Source: Ctenosaura bakeri (Eukaryota > Chordata > Lepidosauria > Squamata > Iguanidae). Taken from it: 64,000 nt of DNA. Under the pieces are notes generated by a model. The model was not told the origin of the DNA, searched no databases, and was given only the letters and a program-made list of their open reading frames with translations. The stretch is from positions 186,001-250,000 of the forward strand of contig CAOLHI010001044.1 of assembly GCA_948474755.1 (NCBI GenBank), in the 5' to 3' direction. The position numbers and the translations under genes are program-made. Numbering within the stretch: position 1 is the stretch's first letter; each line of letters opens with the position of its first letter. Shown one piece after another: positions 1 through 12,100 of this stretch.

Positions 1-53
1 CATTGAATACAGAGAAACAGAGACTAGGGAAAAGCTTCTGTTAGAAACAGTAC

Positions 54-142
54 CTTTCTAGCTGTTCCACATTCATAATAAATTTAGCATCCTTTGCTAG
101 TACAGAAGCAGCTTGCTGTACTCCTTTCCTTGTGGCACAGAA
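54..142 (-). CDS. HFM1: HFM1 coding exon 11, start of second RecA-like domain
   Basis: The 89-base exon follows TTATTTACAG and starts FCATRKGVQQAASVLAKDAK. The donor is placed at GAAAG|GTACTG, leaving two bases of a codon for an exon outside the window. FCATRKG is motif IV of the MER3/HFM1 group. Confidence 0.93.
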
Positions 143-3100
143 CTGTAAATAAGAAAATCCAATGTTTGTACTTATAATGTTAGAATATACAGAATAATAT
201 GACAACCACAAGAGGAAAGCAACAAAATATACCACAAGGGTTGGCCTTTGTTCAGCATACGTTTGAATAAGACTAGCTACTTTGTAGTTAAGTGTTAAGT
301 CAAATTTGAATTCTGTTTGGTTGCTACTGCAGGGAAATCCAAGCACTACTTTGCGAAGCTTCACTGGTCGGTGCCTTTCATCTATCTTCAGACATACAGC
401 AGGCCCCTTGCCATCTGAGAGCCATTCTGCAATCTTTAAAGAAAAAAGAACATATCTTAGACTTGAAACTGGAAAATACTGCCCTGGGCTGAAAGTACTT
501 GCTCAAGAGGAGTTGCACATATGTCACAGAAGCTCCACTGGTATAAATAGTTTTAGGCTTTCCATATCAGTTATTCAACATGTTCTTCCCCACTATGAAT
601 ATAAAATATTGATTTGGCATTGTTAGTGTGATTTAGATCAGATCGTACGGTCAAAGAGTATGATAAACATTTCCCATTGTGACAGAAGGCTCATTTATAC
701 ATTATGGTCACACAGAAGATGTTGTTTATACTGAAAAAGCTGTCCTGTATCCATAATACTCAATTGTTACATTTGCAGTACAATACTTAGTGGAACTGAT
801 TACAAGCTATAGCTCATAAAATATGGCTATCTGCAAATTTAAATTAATTTTTAAATTAAAAAGTAGAGCCCTAGTGATCAGTAACATTGATATATTTTGA
901 CCTTCATTGCAAACCAAAATTCAGAAATGATCAATGTGAACATATGAAGCTGCCTCATACTGAACTGATCCATGAATCTCAGTATTGTCTCAGGCTGAAC
1001 TGTGGGTAAAAGTGACACATTTAATTAATATTGTGTATTAAATACACAAACTAGTTTTCAGCAGTTGTTTGTAATGTGGTTAGTTTTATGAGAAAAAAAG
1101 AAAATCAATAAAATAGCGGTGCAGAGTCTGCTTATTATTTCTTGGGATGCTACAGAACCACCAAAATGTATAAAACATCTCAATAGATCTTTAATCACTC
1201 ATAGCATGAATCATGCCTCTGTATGCCCAATGCAAGAAGAAAAGAACTATGGTGAGCAAAGACTTCTTGTATTATATAGGTGCAAAAGATGTACAGGTAG
1301 ACCAATTATGAAGGGGGAAAAAATCTCCTATGGTACAGGCACATAACAAAAAACACAACATTTAATTTATTTAAGAAAATCCAACTTTACATGGTATTCT
1401 GAAGTCAAAATGAAGACCAATTCTAAGAAATAGCATGAAAACATAAAACACAGGCTCCCTTTGGCATTTTCCTTCACAGTATTGATGGCTGGCATGCTTG
1501 ACAAGATTTCATAAAACTTGCTTCTAAAATGTCTGTGCCACTAAGGCATAGACAACAAGGCAAACAGGAAGTTACTAACTACACCACACTGTAATCTTTC
1601 TGTATAAAGAATGTCCCCTTTATCTGGTTTAATAGACAGAAACAGTCTCAGGTGAAGAAGGCTTGTGATCCACAGTGAAGGCAATTTCATGCTAAATTCT
1701 ACCATTCTTGAAGAAGAAAGGGAAGAATGGAAATTGTACCTACACAAATATATGTGGAAAGGATTGGGTTGAGTTTATTCCTACCAGCACTTCCCATGCC
1801 ACCTTGATCTTACCTTGTTCCAACACCAAGAAAACTTATTTTGGAGCAAGCAAAAGGCAATGACAGTTCTGACAGCACACACTCTCAAAATCAGGCAGAA
1901 CATCTTTTGCCTGAGGCTTTTTCAGTAAGAATTACATATGGAGTATCGGTTTTCTACAGTAAATTTAAAGACTTCTTGTCCCAGCCCCTAGTGGGAAAAG
2001 ATGCTCAGCTGGGTTCTGGAAGAATCAAATCTATGACAAAGTATGAAAAAGAAAAGTGCAAAAATGTGGAAAGTGGAGATTTTCTCCAGTTCCCAATAGT
2101 AGCCCCAACATCGAAAATCAAACCTCTGAAATTTGAAGACTGTGCTAGCATTATCTTCTCTACAAGAACTCAGGAATAGGTCTTTTCAGCACAGAATTCC
2201 TTCCTTGATGTCAGAACTTAAACTGGAACCTACAGGGCTCAAGGCACATGCTGATCTACTACTGAGCTATAAACTCATCAATAGATTCTGGAATTAACAA
2301 ATTAGATTGTCAGTGCTGTTAAGTTTTATCTGTATTCAGTAAGCGGAGATTAATAAGCTAGAAAGTTCTAAAGTATGCACCTTTGAACGATTGACTTTTC
2401 ATGAAATCAATGAAATCAATGGGCACATGTCAATATTTATCTCTTTTTGCCTCAACCTATGAAGCCTCAACATAGGAGAGAGAGAGAAACAGACAGACAG
2501 ACAGGGGCAGACTGAATAGCTTGTCTTAAGTCTAGAAATAAATTTGCATTTAAATTCTTACATCTTCTGCATTCGGTATTGTTGCAGAAACTGCAACAAA
2601 TCTCATTGAAAGCACTGAGTCAGGTCTCTCAGAGCCACGTGAAAGAGAAGACTGAACAGTCTTCATTCGGCTTACCACAACCTCAAGAGTCGCACCCCGG
2701 CTCTCATCTTTCACAACATGAACCTATGGAATTAAATAGAATTGTACATGAAATAATACACTCTGCTCTTAGAATTGTACATGAAATATACACTCTGCTC
2801 TTATTTTTTTCAAACTTTTAAATCACTAATTATTTCTTTACCTCATCAATGAGGATCAGTCTCACTAGCTGAACTAAGGAATTATCTCTCCACTTTCTAG
2901 TCATGCTATCCCACTTTTCCTAATGGGGGAAAAAATCATCATTGGTGCAATACAACACTACCATTCCTATAACAAACAGAATTTTGTAAGATACCGGTCA
3001 TACCTATTATTAATGACTATCAAGATTAAAGTTACATCATTTATTATGATCAAGCAAAAAGTTATCCTAATAGGTTCCTATTTCAAGATAAGATCATTTT

Positions 3101-6100
3101 TATACAAGCATAGTAGAGAACAAATCCCAAAATAATTTTACAGGATGTAATCTAAGAAAACATGTACTTGGATGTTCCTTTGATTATTTTCAAATCAATT
3201 CCTGTATAAATGACATTATCAGTATGCAAGGCAATAAAGAAAAAAATCCTCACATAACATTACACACAACACACTCACCGTATTCTTACAGATTGATAAG
3301 TTATAGACTGATTAATGTATTGCTACAAGAAAAATATTTTTTCAAGTGATACTGGACATTTCCAGTCATTTCCCAGAATTAGAAACTAATGGCAAATTAA
3401 ATTAATCAACAAGCAACAGTAAATTTTGTATGTGCAGAAGCAACTTCTCAAAAAAGTAAGCAAGCAAAGTCAATATCTAGTTGTACTGTGAAACCTACTG
3501 GTGTAGTCAAAATAATGTGAGCATGCTGTATTTCAAATAAATCATCCATAGCTGTGTCTCCTGTTAGTTCCTTACAGATGAGTCCAATAGGTCCAAATTT
3601 TTCTTTCCAGTCATCAAAACGTTGACTGCAGAGAGCTTTTATTGGAGCCACTAAAAACAGTTCAGAGTAGTGGGGAAAAACAAGCCATGTCAAAACAGGT
3701 CTCTAAATAATTAGCTTACAAGCATCAGGTTTTTATGTGAAACTATAATTACCTAATTTTTTCTCCATAAGTCAAGACTGCCATTCATTCCTGTACTTAT
3801 CTAAGCTCATCTTGGAATTATGTTCCAATAACGATTTTAGTTCTTTGAATTATTCTACCATAGAGATCCCGACAGTAAACACCACGTACGTAATTACAAA
3901 TGTATCTCTAAGTTTTTGAACCTAGCACTATTTATTTACATACAAAGTAAATATCATATCCATGATTCATACTAATTTTGTCATAAATCTTTACTAATCT
4001 AAGAAAACAATGATAAATTTCTCAAAAGGGTGGCTGAAGGGCCAATGATGTTGCAGACCATTTTTTCTCCATCCATAAACATTCTCCAACACAAGTGAAA
4101 GAGTTCTGCTGCCAGAGATCTCAGTGCAGTTTTGGCAAGCTTCATCATCACTGCTTCCCTGATTGTGGTGAGGGGAAAAAATTTATGTTTGGGGTAGATT
4201 GGAGAGAGCCTTTGATCAATGAGATCCAGAGCCCTTTTATTCCTCTGGCACACATATACACACAAATGACAAAAAAGTATGCCTGCCATGGAACTAATGT
4301 ACTATCTTTCCATTAGTTTCCACAAAATGAAAGTACATTAATTCCATGATAGGAAACTAATGAGAAGATAGTTCTTTTAAAGGATCAATCAGTGGGGGGA
4401 AAAAGACAAGAAAACTGGTATTTGCGAGGGTGACTCTCCACCACCACTTTCAACGCTAACTTTCACGAGTACAGCAGGGCCTGCAAAATAGATGTTTCTC
4501 CATTATAGAATAGCCACCACCACAAATACACACATAGGACTGTCCTCTAAATACCATTCCATCTTCACTTTGTTCAGCATTAGTAGATAAGCCTCAAGCA
4601 GACAACCAAAACGTCTGTATTATTCTTACTAACTGTAACAATCAGCACATTTCATTATGGACAGTTCTAGCTGCATTTATTCAGATATGGCAAATAGAAC
4701 ACTCAAAACTTTATTCTAATGAAATGCTACAAGCTCCGAATTTGCAAAATCAAAACAAACATGTTACCTGAAAGGTTTGCTGGTGAAAGCAAACGTAAGA
4801 CATCATAAAGGGGTCTCAGACTGAAAATTATATTAGTACTGCTCTGTCTATGCTGCAAGTCTGGACAACTAAACACTGTGGTATGAGATTGCTGCCTAAG
4901 CTAGAGGAAATGCTTATAGGTTGAACCTTGCTTTTCTAGCTCTCTGAAAGCCTAATTCTAAAGGAGGCTCATTAGTATAAAATACTCTACAACTGTCCTG
5001 ACCTGATAGGGCTGCTCCCAATTAACTCCCTGTTGCCTCAGTTTCAGCTGCTTTTAAAAGGTATTAGTTTCCTTCTCCTCCCAGTTCCCCCTTTGTCCTT
5101 CAGGTACTTCAGTTACTGCCAACTGAGATCACAGTACAAAAGCAGTTTGTTCAAAATTAGCAAGGGGGAGAGGAGAGGTAGAACCTTGCTCTTCCCAGTA
5201 GTCCCAGGCAAAAATAAACATCAGACCCTTTCCTCGCTTGTATGTTCTTGTTAATAACTTTTGCTATCTTAACTGCACTCTGATGTTGCTTGGAGTTGTG
5301 TGTCCTGGTTTTCACCAATGAAATGTTGGAGAATATAGTATAAACAAATTATTACTACAATTAGCACCTGCAGATTCCTGATCCATTGCCTTTCCCATTG
5401 TTTTCTCTGGTACTAGGCCTGGTCTTGACTGTGGTTCTGCCTCTGGTAACATAGACCCAATCAGTTTTATTAGACCTATGGTCCAGATCCAACGATGCTC
5501 CTGTTTCCTTGAGTCCTGATCTCCTTGCTCAGTCCAGTCTGGAACATATTCTTTTGAGTGCCCATTGAACAAAAGGAGACCCCAATCAAGAACTGATAGG
5601 ACATATTTGGAAATGATTGTGGCAGTGGAAGACTGGTAAGCAGGCCATGTTCAGCTCCTCTTGTACTTGCCAATTCTCCCCAGAAAATCAAAGCACCACC
5701 CAGATAATTCTTGCCTGTGGCTCCCAGCTGGGTGATAAACAGTTTTTCAAAAAATAAGGCAGAAGGAGTCGCTTGCAAATAAATTTCCTTCCAACACTGC
5801 CTTAGCTTTATGATGGGGAATAGAAACCTCATGTTGCCTTCTAACATGAAGTTCTGCCCAAAGAAACTTGGAGAAGAGATTTAGCTATGGAAAAGAAAAG
5901 AATTCCAACAGAATGTGACTGGCAACCTCTGCATGAAATTAGAAATGTGATTTAGGCCCCACAGAAGTCCACATAACAAGTATTGGCCTAAGGCTCCCCT
6001 AGATCAATAGTAGTGAAAGTAGTGGAAGGATAACTCAAAACAACGACATTAATTTGTTTAAAGTGACATAAAAGATGCTTAGTGTGTGAACACACATTTG

Positions 6101-9100
6101 CAGCTATCATGCACGTACCAATACCCAGCATCCATAACAAAATATGAAATTGTTTTCTTCTTTAGTATCAATAATTAACCCTTCAGTTATATACTTACTA
6201 TAAACAATTTTTATATTTAACCAAGGCATTGGCACCCTGATTAATAACCTGGTAATTGCCAGCTCAAACATCACCGTTTTTCCAGAACCAGTTGGTGCAC
6301 AGATCACAAAATTTCTGTCTGTGTAAAGAAGCTAGAAAAGAAAATCAAATATTACAAATTGTACAATAGTTAGCCGCATCTAGTTTGACTAATATGCTCG
6401 GAACAGAATAAAGATAACTATCACTATCATCACCATCAGCAAACCACACATCACAAAATCACAGCTGAATGAAATGCTGCTCATTTTTTAATAGACTAAA
6501 TTGCTATGAATCAGATGTGAACTTTTACTTTAGACAAGGGCAAAAAAGGTAAAACAGGAACATAACTTTTTCCTTGCTATCTGCCACTGAGCAATTATGA
6601 AGAATATATGGTACAGCTAGGACCATTACGTAGCAAAGCTCACAGTTGTGCTGCTAACACAAAAACCATTTCCAAGTCTCAGGAGAGAACAGTGCACATA
6701 GAAGATGATGATAGGCATTGACAGTGGACTATCACAGAAAATATACAGTAAGATTTGTTGTTCTGCATTATTTTAAGATCTAACTAAGCAATAAAAATCT
6801 TTACTCATTTATTTTCCACAGATTATAAATGGCTTATAGTGCACAAAGATTTATTTATTATTTTTATTTATTTTATATCCCATCTTTCTCCCACCATGAG
6901 ATTTGAGGTAATGTACAAGCTTTTAAAACTACAATACAACAACAACAACAAAAACTCTTCTCAGTACAAAAGTTGACACAATTAAACCAAATATCTATTT
7001 CAAAAATACAAGTTAAAAAACACAAGTTAAAAGTAGTTTTTAAAAACACATTTAAAACATACTAAAATAGAAACACACACACACCCTCAAAATAGCTTCA
7101 TCTGCCACAACATAATAGAACCAAAAGCCTCCTTAAATAAAAAGGTTTTCTTTATCTGCTGATGAGAAGCCAGCAGGGAGGAGGCGAACTGGACCTCTCA
7201 GGATAGGGAGTTCCATAACTTAGGAGCATCATGAAGAAGGACACACGAACTGTGTCCTCCTCAAATGTGCCTATGATGATGGTGGGATTGAAAGAAAGCA
7301 TTCCCGCAAAGTTCTCAAAAGTCAGTTAGGCTTATACAGGGAGATACAATCTTTCAGATAGTATGGATCCAAGCTGTGTTGGGCTTTAAAGGTTTAACAT
7401 TCCAGACACTCTGAATTCTATCTGAAAATTGAGAACCTTAAGCTCTCATTTCATCTGCTAGTATATCCAGTCATGGAATTGGATAACCAATATCATAATC
7501 CTTTCTTTATGCAGAAGTGGCAATGAATCTTATTTTACCCTGCATAACAACAGAGATGCACATCCTAGCCGACAGTCTCGAGCCATGGACAGTCAAGGGA
7601 GCAGAAGATGAGAGAATACTCACTGATGTCTCAGTGGAATTAAAGAACACTGGGGAAAGTCTGAGAGCAGTTTCTCAAAGCCAGGTGCACTTCCAGTCTC
7701 TTCTTCAGAATTTTCAACAGTCCGCACCTGAGGCCCATGCTGCTGTGCCCAACTCACTTGACTCAGTGCCGCTTGGGCGGGGGGAGTGAGAGAGTCTGTG
7801 GTGGGTGCTGGGCAGATTCAAGTGCTGGACAACATGACAAAATTGCAACAAGGAACTAACAACAGAGGAGACACCAGCAACAAAGACTCCAAAATCATCT
7901 AGTGAAGCAGCGGCGACTCAATCCCCAGTGGACACTTTGGTGCCAACACCAGCCAAGTAACAAAGCTGAGGAGGTACTTGCTGATATATCAGTAGGAGAG
8001 GAGGAGCACTCTGAACACCTAAAATGATTGCTTCAGCATCAGAACAATTATCACCTTCTGCAACAATGCAGAAGAAACTTCATGAAAGTCTTTCACTCCA
8101 GGAGGAGCAGTTGCTTCCAGTGGAATGACAGCAATTCCAGAAGGAGCAGGAAGCAGACTAGAATGGATGATGACAAGGGGAGAATAGATGATGGCAAGTG
8201 GAGAAGCCCAGACTTCTTCAGTGATGAAGCCAGGCCTACTATACTGAGATATTTGGTTGAAGAAGGACTGGCATGCTCAGAAAGAACTATTAAAGTAGTT
8301 CCTACCAAGTATAGAACCTACATAATAATTATCCCAGTGGACATGCTAGCATGAATCAGATCAAAGACAGATTAAGGAAGTTCTTCTAAAATGAAGGAAT
8401 GGACAAGGATGCTATTGAGCATGTCCAGTCCTGTGGGACCTACCAGAAAGTGGGGAAACTCAATGTTCAGGCCAAAACCCCTCTCCAACCACTTCCCATT
8501 ATACATGTGTGATAATGGGGCTTCCCATTATCTAGACTTAGCTATAGGGGGACACTTCCCTCTTCAGGTAAACCAAGGGTTAATAAGGTGTTGGGATTAG
8601 ATTACAATTTAGTGTGGGTTAGTGTCGGGGCCTCCGGGGCCGCGGAGGCCGCTGCAGACGCGGTGCCCGAGGAGGAGGACGGCCCGGCCTCCTCGCGAGT
8701 AGCGGCGGAGGCCTCCGGCACCGGGATCAGCTGCCCGGACGCCGTCGAGGCCACCGCCGCCGCAGAGGAGGCCGCGGACCCTCCTGCGGCCGCGGACGGC
8801 CGTTCCAGGCCTGTCCCAACTGCCGCCGCCGAGGATGAGGCCGGGGAGGCTTCCGCCACCGCGGGAGGCCGCCCGAACCTCGCCTGCCCTGCCGCCGCCG
8901 AGAACGAGGCTGGGGAGGCCTCCACCGCCGCGGGAGGCCGCCCGAACCTCGCCTGCCCTGCCGCCGCCGCCGCAGACCCTACCCAGAAGGCTGCCGCCGC
9001 CGCCGAGGACGCCGACGGAGCCATCGCCGCGGAGGTGAGTCGCCTGGAGGACGACGGAGCCGCCGGTATCGGGGGAGGCCGACCAGGTGTGCGTCCGGGG

Positions 9101-12100
9101 TGGGCGGGGCCCAGGCACCACTCTGGGCCACCGCCCACCTGCGGGCCCGATCCGGAGGAGCCCGCCGGCCTCCCTCCCATGTTCCTGCAGCGGCGGCAAG
9201 CCAAGGAGGCTGCCCGCCGCTCCCGCCGGCTGCTGGAGCGTCGGCTGCAGGCTGAGGGCTCGCAGCTGGCTGAGGACGCACAGCTGTGAGCCCGGCTAAG
9301 GGCTCCCAGCTGTGCAGTCGCCTCTGGATTGGCCGGCGCCAGCGCCAAGCCCCTACTTAAGTCCCAGGAGGAGCCGAGTCCAGCACGGAGCAACAACCAA
9401 CGGCTCTCTGTGCGTTGCCCGTCTGTGCTACTGTGTTCCTGCCAAGTTCCTGCCGAGCATCTGCCGCATTCCTGCCGAGACCCTGCCCAGATGCCTAGCT
9501 AGCCAGCTTAACCCCTTGTTGCCTGGGTGAGGAAACCCCCTCTTTTGTTCTTGTTTACTGCCTGAAGCAAGGCTCGCCTTAGTTTGTTTGCTGGACTGCT
9601 TAGTTGGCTGAGAAGCCGCTGGCTAAGGCTTCTGAGGCACCAGCCTCGACCCAAGCTCGGTCCTAGCCTGCCCGGCCCTGCCCAGGCGCCGACAGTCAGC
9701 ATCATAGGTCATGTGGGTCAGCACTGACCAATCAAAAGGTAAGAGGTGAGCATCTTGAGGATGCTTCGGGATACTTCCAAGGAGAAGTTATAAAACTTCT
9801 TGGAAGGTCATGTGGCAGGGAGAGAACAAAGGGACAACAAAGAAACAACAAAGGAACTGCCAGTAGCAGGCTGCAGGCCATAGGCCTCGCCTCCTGGCGT
9901 CTTCCTCGTAGAACATCTAAGCTATGAACATCTGTGATTACTAGAACTAGTTATCTAGTCACGTTAGGGACTTTTCTGTTATTTTGGAGCTGGCTGATCT
10001 AAAGAATGTATCTGTGCTTTTATATCTGTTCTTTTTGTAACTACTTGTAACTAAGTGTGCCTGGGAGAGGGGAGTCTCCCATGTGTGTTATTGCCTTGTT
10101 CATTTGCATGCCTTGAATAAATACTTTCTGTCAAAGACCCTGTTTCTCTCCTTCCCACGCCAACGCTAGATAGAACTCCCCATCCGGGGGGGGAGGGACA
10201 GCGTCCCACTGTACTGTCCTGTAATTCATAATTCAGTGGGTGGCAGCAGCAAAGATTAATATTAATCACGTACGGGAATGTACATTCCAGTTTCACATAC
10301 TGGAATTCTACATTTCAGTATCACAACATGTTATTTTCTAGAGAATGGTGGTACACATCCTTGGACCCTTCTTTTGAAAGATGGCTAGGGGAAAAAATGC
10401 ATGCTTACATTTGTAGACTTTTGCACTTGTTGCCATCCCACTGGATGGTACCTCATCTAAAGGAAGAGTGGGGTGACCTTTAGAAATCCTGACTGATGCA
10501 GGGGCAAACTTCAGGTCCAAGGTCATGCAACATCTGCTAGAAGCACATGGAGTGCAACATCTTACTTAAAATCACCAAGCTAAAGGGTTAGTGGAATGAT
10601 TCAATACAACCTTGGGGACTATGATACGTAAGTTCATGAATGAATACTCCAGTGACTGGTACTTGGTCATACAGCAGCTTTTGCCTGTACCACACTGGAG
10701 CCTGGCTATTCACTCTTTCAAGTTGGTGAGGCATGATGTGAAAGGGTATCTTGTGCAAACACAATGGGAGGGGACTCTGACTTCTTCAGAGACTAACTGA
10801 TTTTGTGACAAACCTACAGAATATTCTCAGGGAGGTATAAGTGGATGCCCATGAGATTCTCCACCAGGCTTAACAGAACCAGAACACCTAGTACAACTAG
10901 GGTGCCAGAGAATGCTGTTTTCAGGAAGGGGACCAACTGGTGGTCCTGAAGGTGATCTGGTCTAGCAAGATGGAAACTTCATGGAAAGGATCATGCACAG
11001 TGCTTCAGCACATTGGGGTTATGAACTAACTCATAGTTTCTGGAGGGTAGTATCAAGCCAAAAGTTATCATGTGAATTCACTGAAGCCCTTCTATGACAG
11101 ACCAGACACCTCCTCACACTTCCAGTTTTATGATCAGAGGGTGATAGCCTGGAAGATGTCAAACTCCCTCCAAAGCTCCAACCATAAGCAGTGCAACCAA
11201 TTCTGTCAACTTACAGACAAGTTCAGTGCTGTGTTTTTGCCTATTTCAGGTCTTACAACAGATCCCCAAAATGTGGTAGCAACAAATGACCACAGGCCAT
11301 CTGCAGAGCAGCCACAATGGATGTCTCCCAGGGAGACAGGCAACTGAGAAAGATGTCATGAGATGTTGTACATGAGGATTATTCAACTCACAGAGGTTGC
11401 AGGCCCAAGAAGGGTCCCAAAATTCATTTTTGCATAGACTACAGAAAATTAAATTCACTGACACACCCTGAAAATTACCCCATGCCTTGGGTGGATAAAC
11501 TGTTGGAGAACTTGAGCATGCCAAGTATTTATCCAGCTTGGACGTCACAAAGGGCTACCGGCAGGACACCCTGGCAGAAGAGTCCCAGCACTGAACAGTG
11601 TTCATTACTGATATGGGTCTATTCAAGTTCAGCATGCTTCCTTTAGGTCTATGCAACGCATCAGCAACTTTCCAGAGGCTAGAAGATTCTGTGATGAGAA
11701 GTTGTGGAGATTTTGCTGTTGCCTGTTTGGATGACACTGAAATCTTCTCCAATCTGTTGGAAGATCACCTTGAGATTGTCTTCCAATGCATCAAGGATGT
11801 TGGACTGACAGCCAAGGCCAAGAAGTGCCAATTTTTGCTCAATCAAGTGACTTATCTTGGTGGTAAGGTAGGTCAAGGGATTATCATTCTTTTGTGCAAA
11901 AGTGGATTCTATTCATAACTGGCCTACTCCCATTCTAGGAAGCAGGTTCCATCTTTTCTGGGTTTGGTGGATATTAAAGAAGGTTTGTGCCCAATTACAG
12001 CCAAAAAGCAGCACCTCTAACAGTTCTGGCAGTTTCCAAGAAGGCAAAGGCAGTGAAATGGGGAACTGAGTGTCAAGAAGCATTCAAGTCACTGAACCAG

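Larger units (their letters stand above)
8503..10237 (+). repeat. LTR-like block splitting the integrase, itself split by a GC-rich insertion
   Basis: Bases 8503-8622 and 9695-10237 align with 12679-13417: shared features are 'tgataatgg', 'ctccaggtaaa...aagg', 'agtcagcat', 'gacacttccaagg...gttataaaa', 'ccttcccac' and 'gtgggtgg.ggcagc' just after the end. The GTTATAAAA at about 9787 would serve as a TATA box and an AATAAA occurs at about 10117. The block ends at about 10237, next to a GTGGGTGGCAGCAG that could be a primer-binding site. Integrase coding resumes at about 10350. Confidence 0.55.

Noticed and set aside
306..626. 106-codon plus-strand frame over HFM1 exon 10.
   Set aside because: Antisense shadow of the HFM1 exon and adjoining intron.
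8602..9396. 264-codon minus-strand frame and four other long frames in the GC-rich block.
   Set aside because: They are shadows caused by the lack of stop codons in GC-rich DNA.
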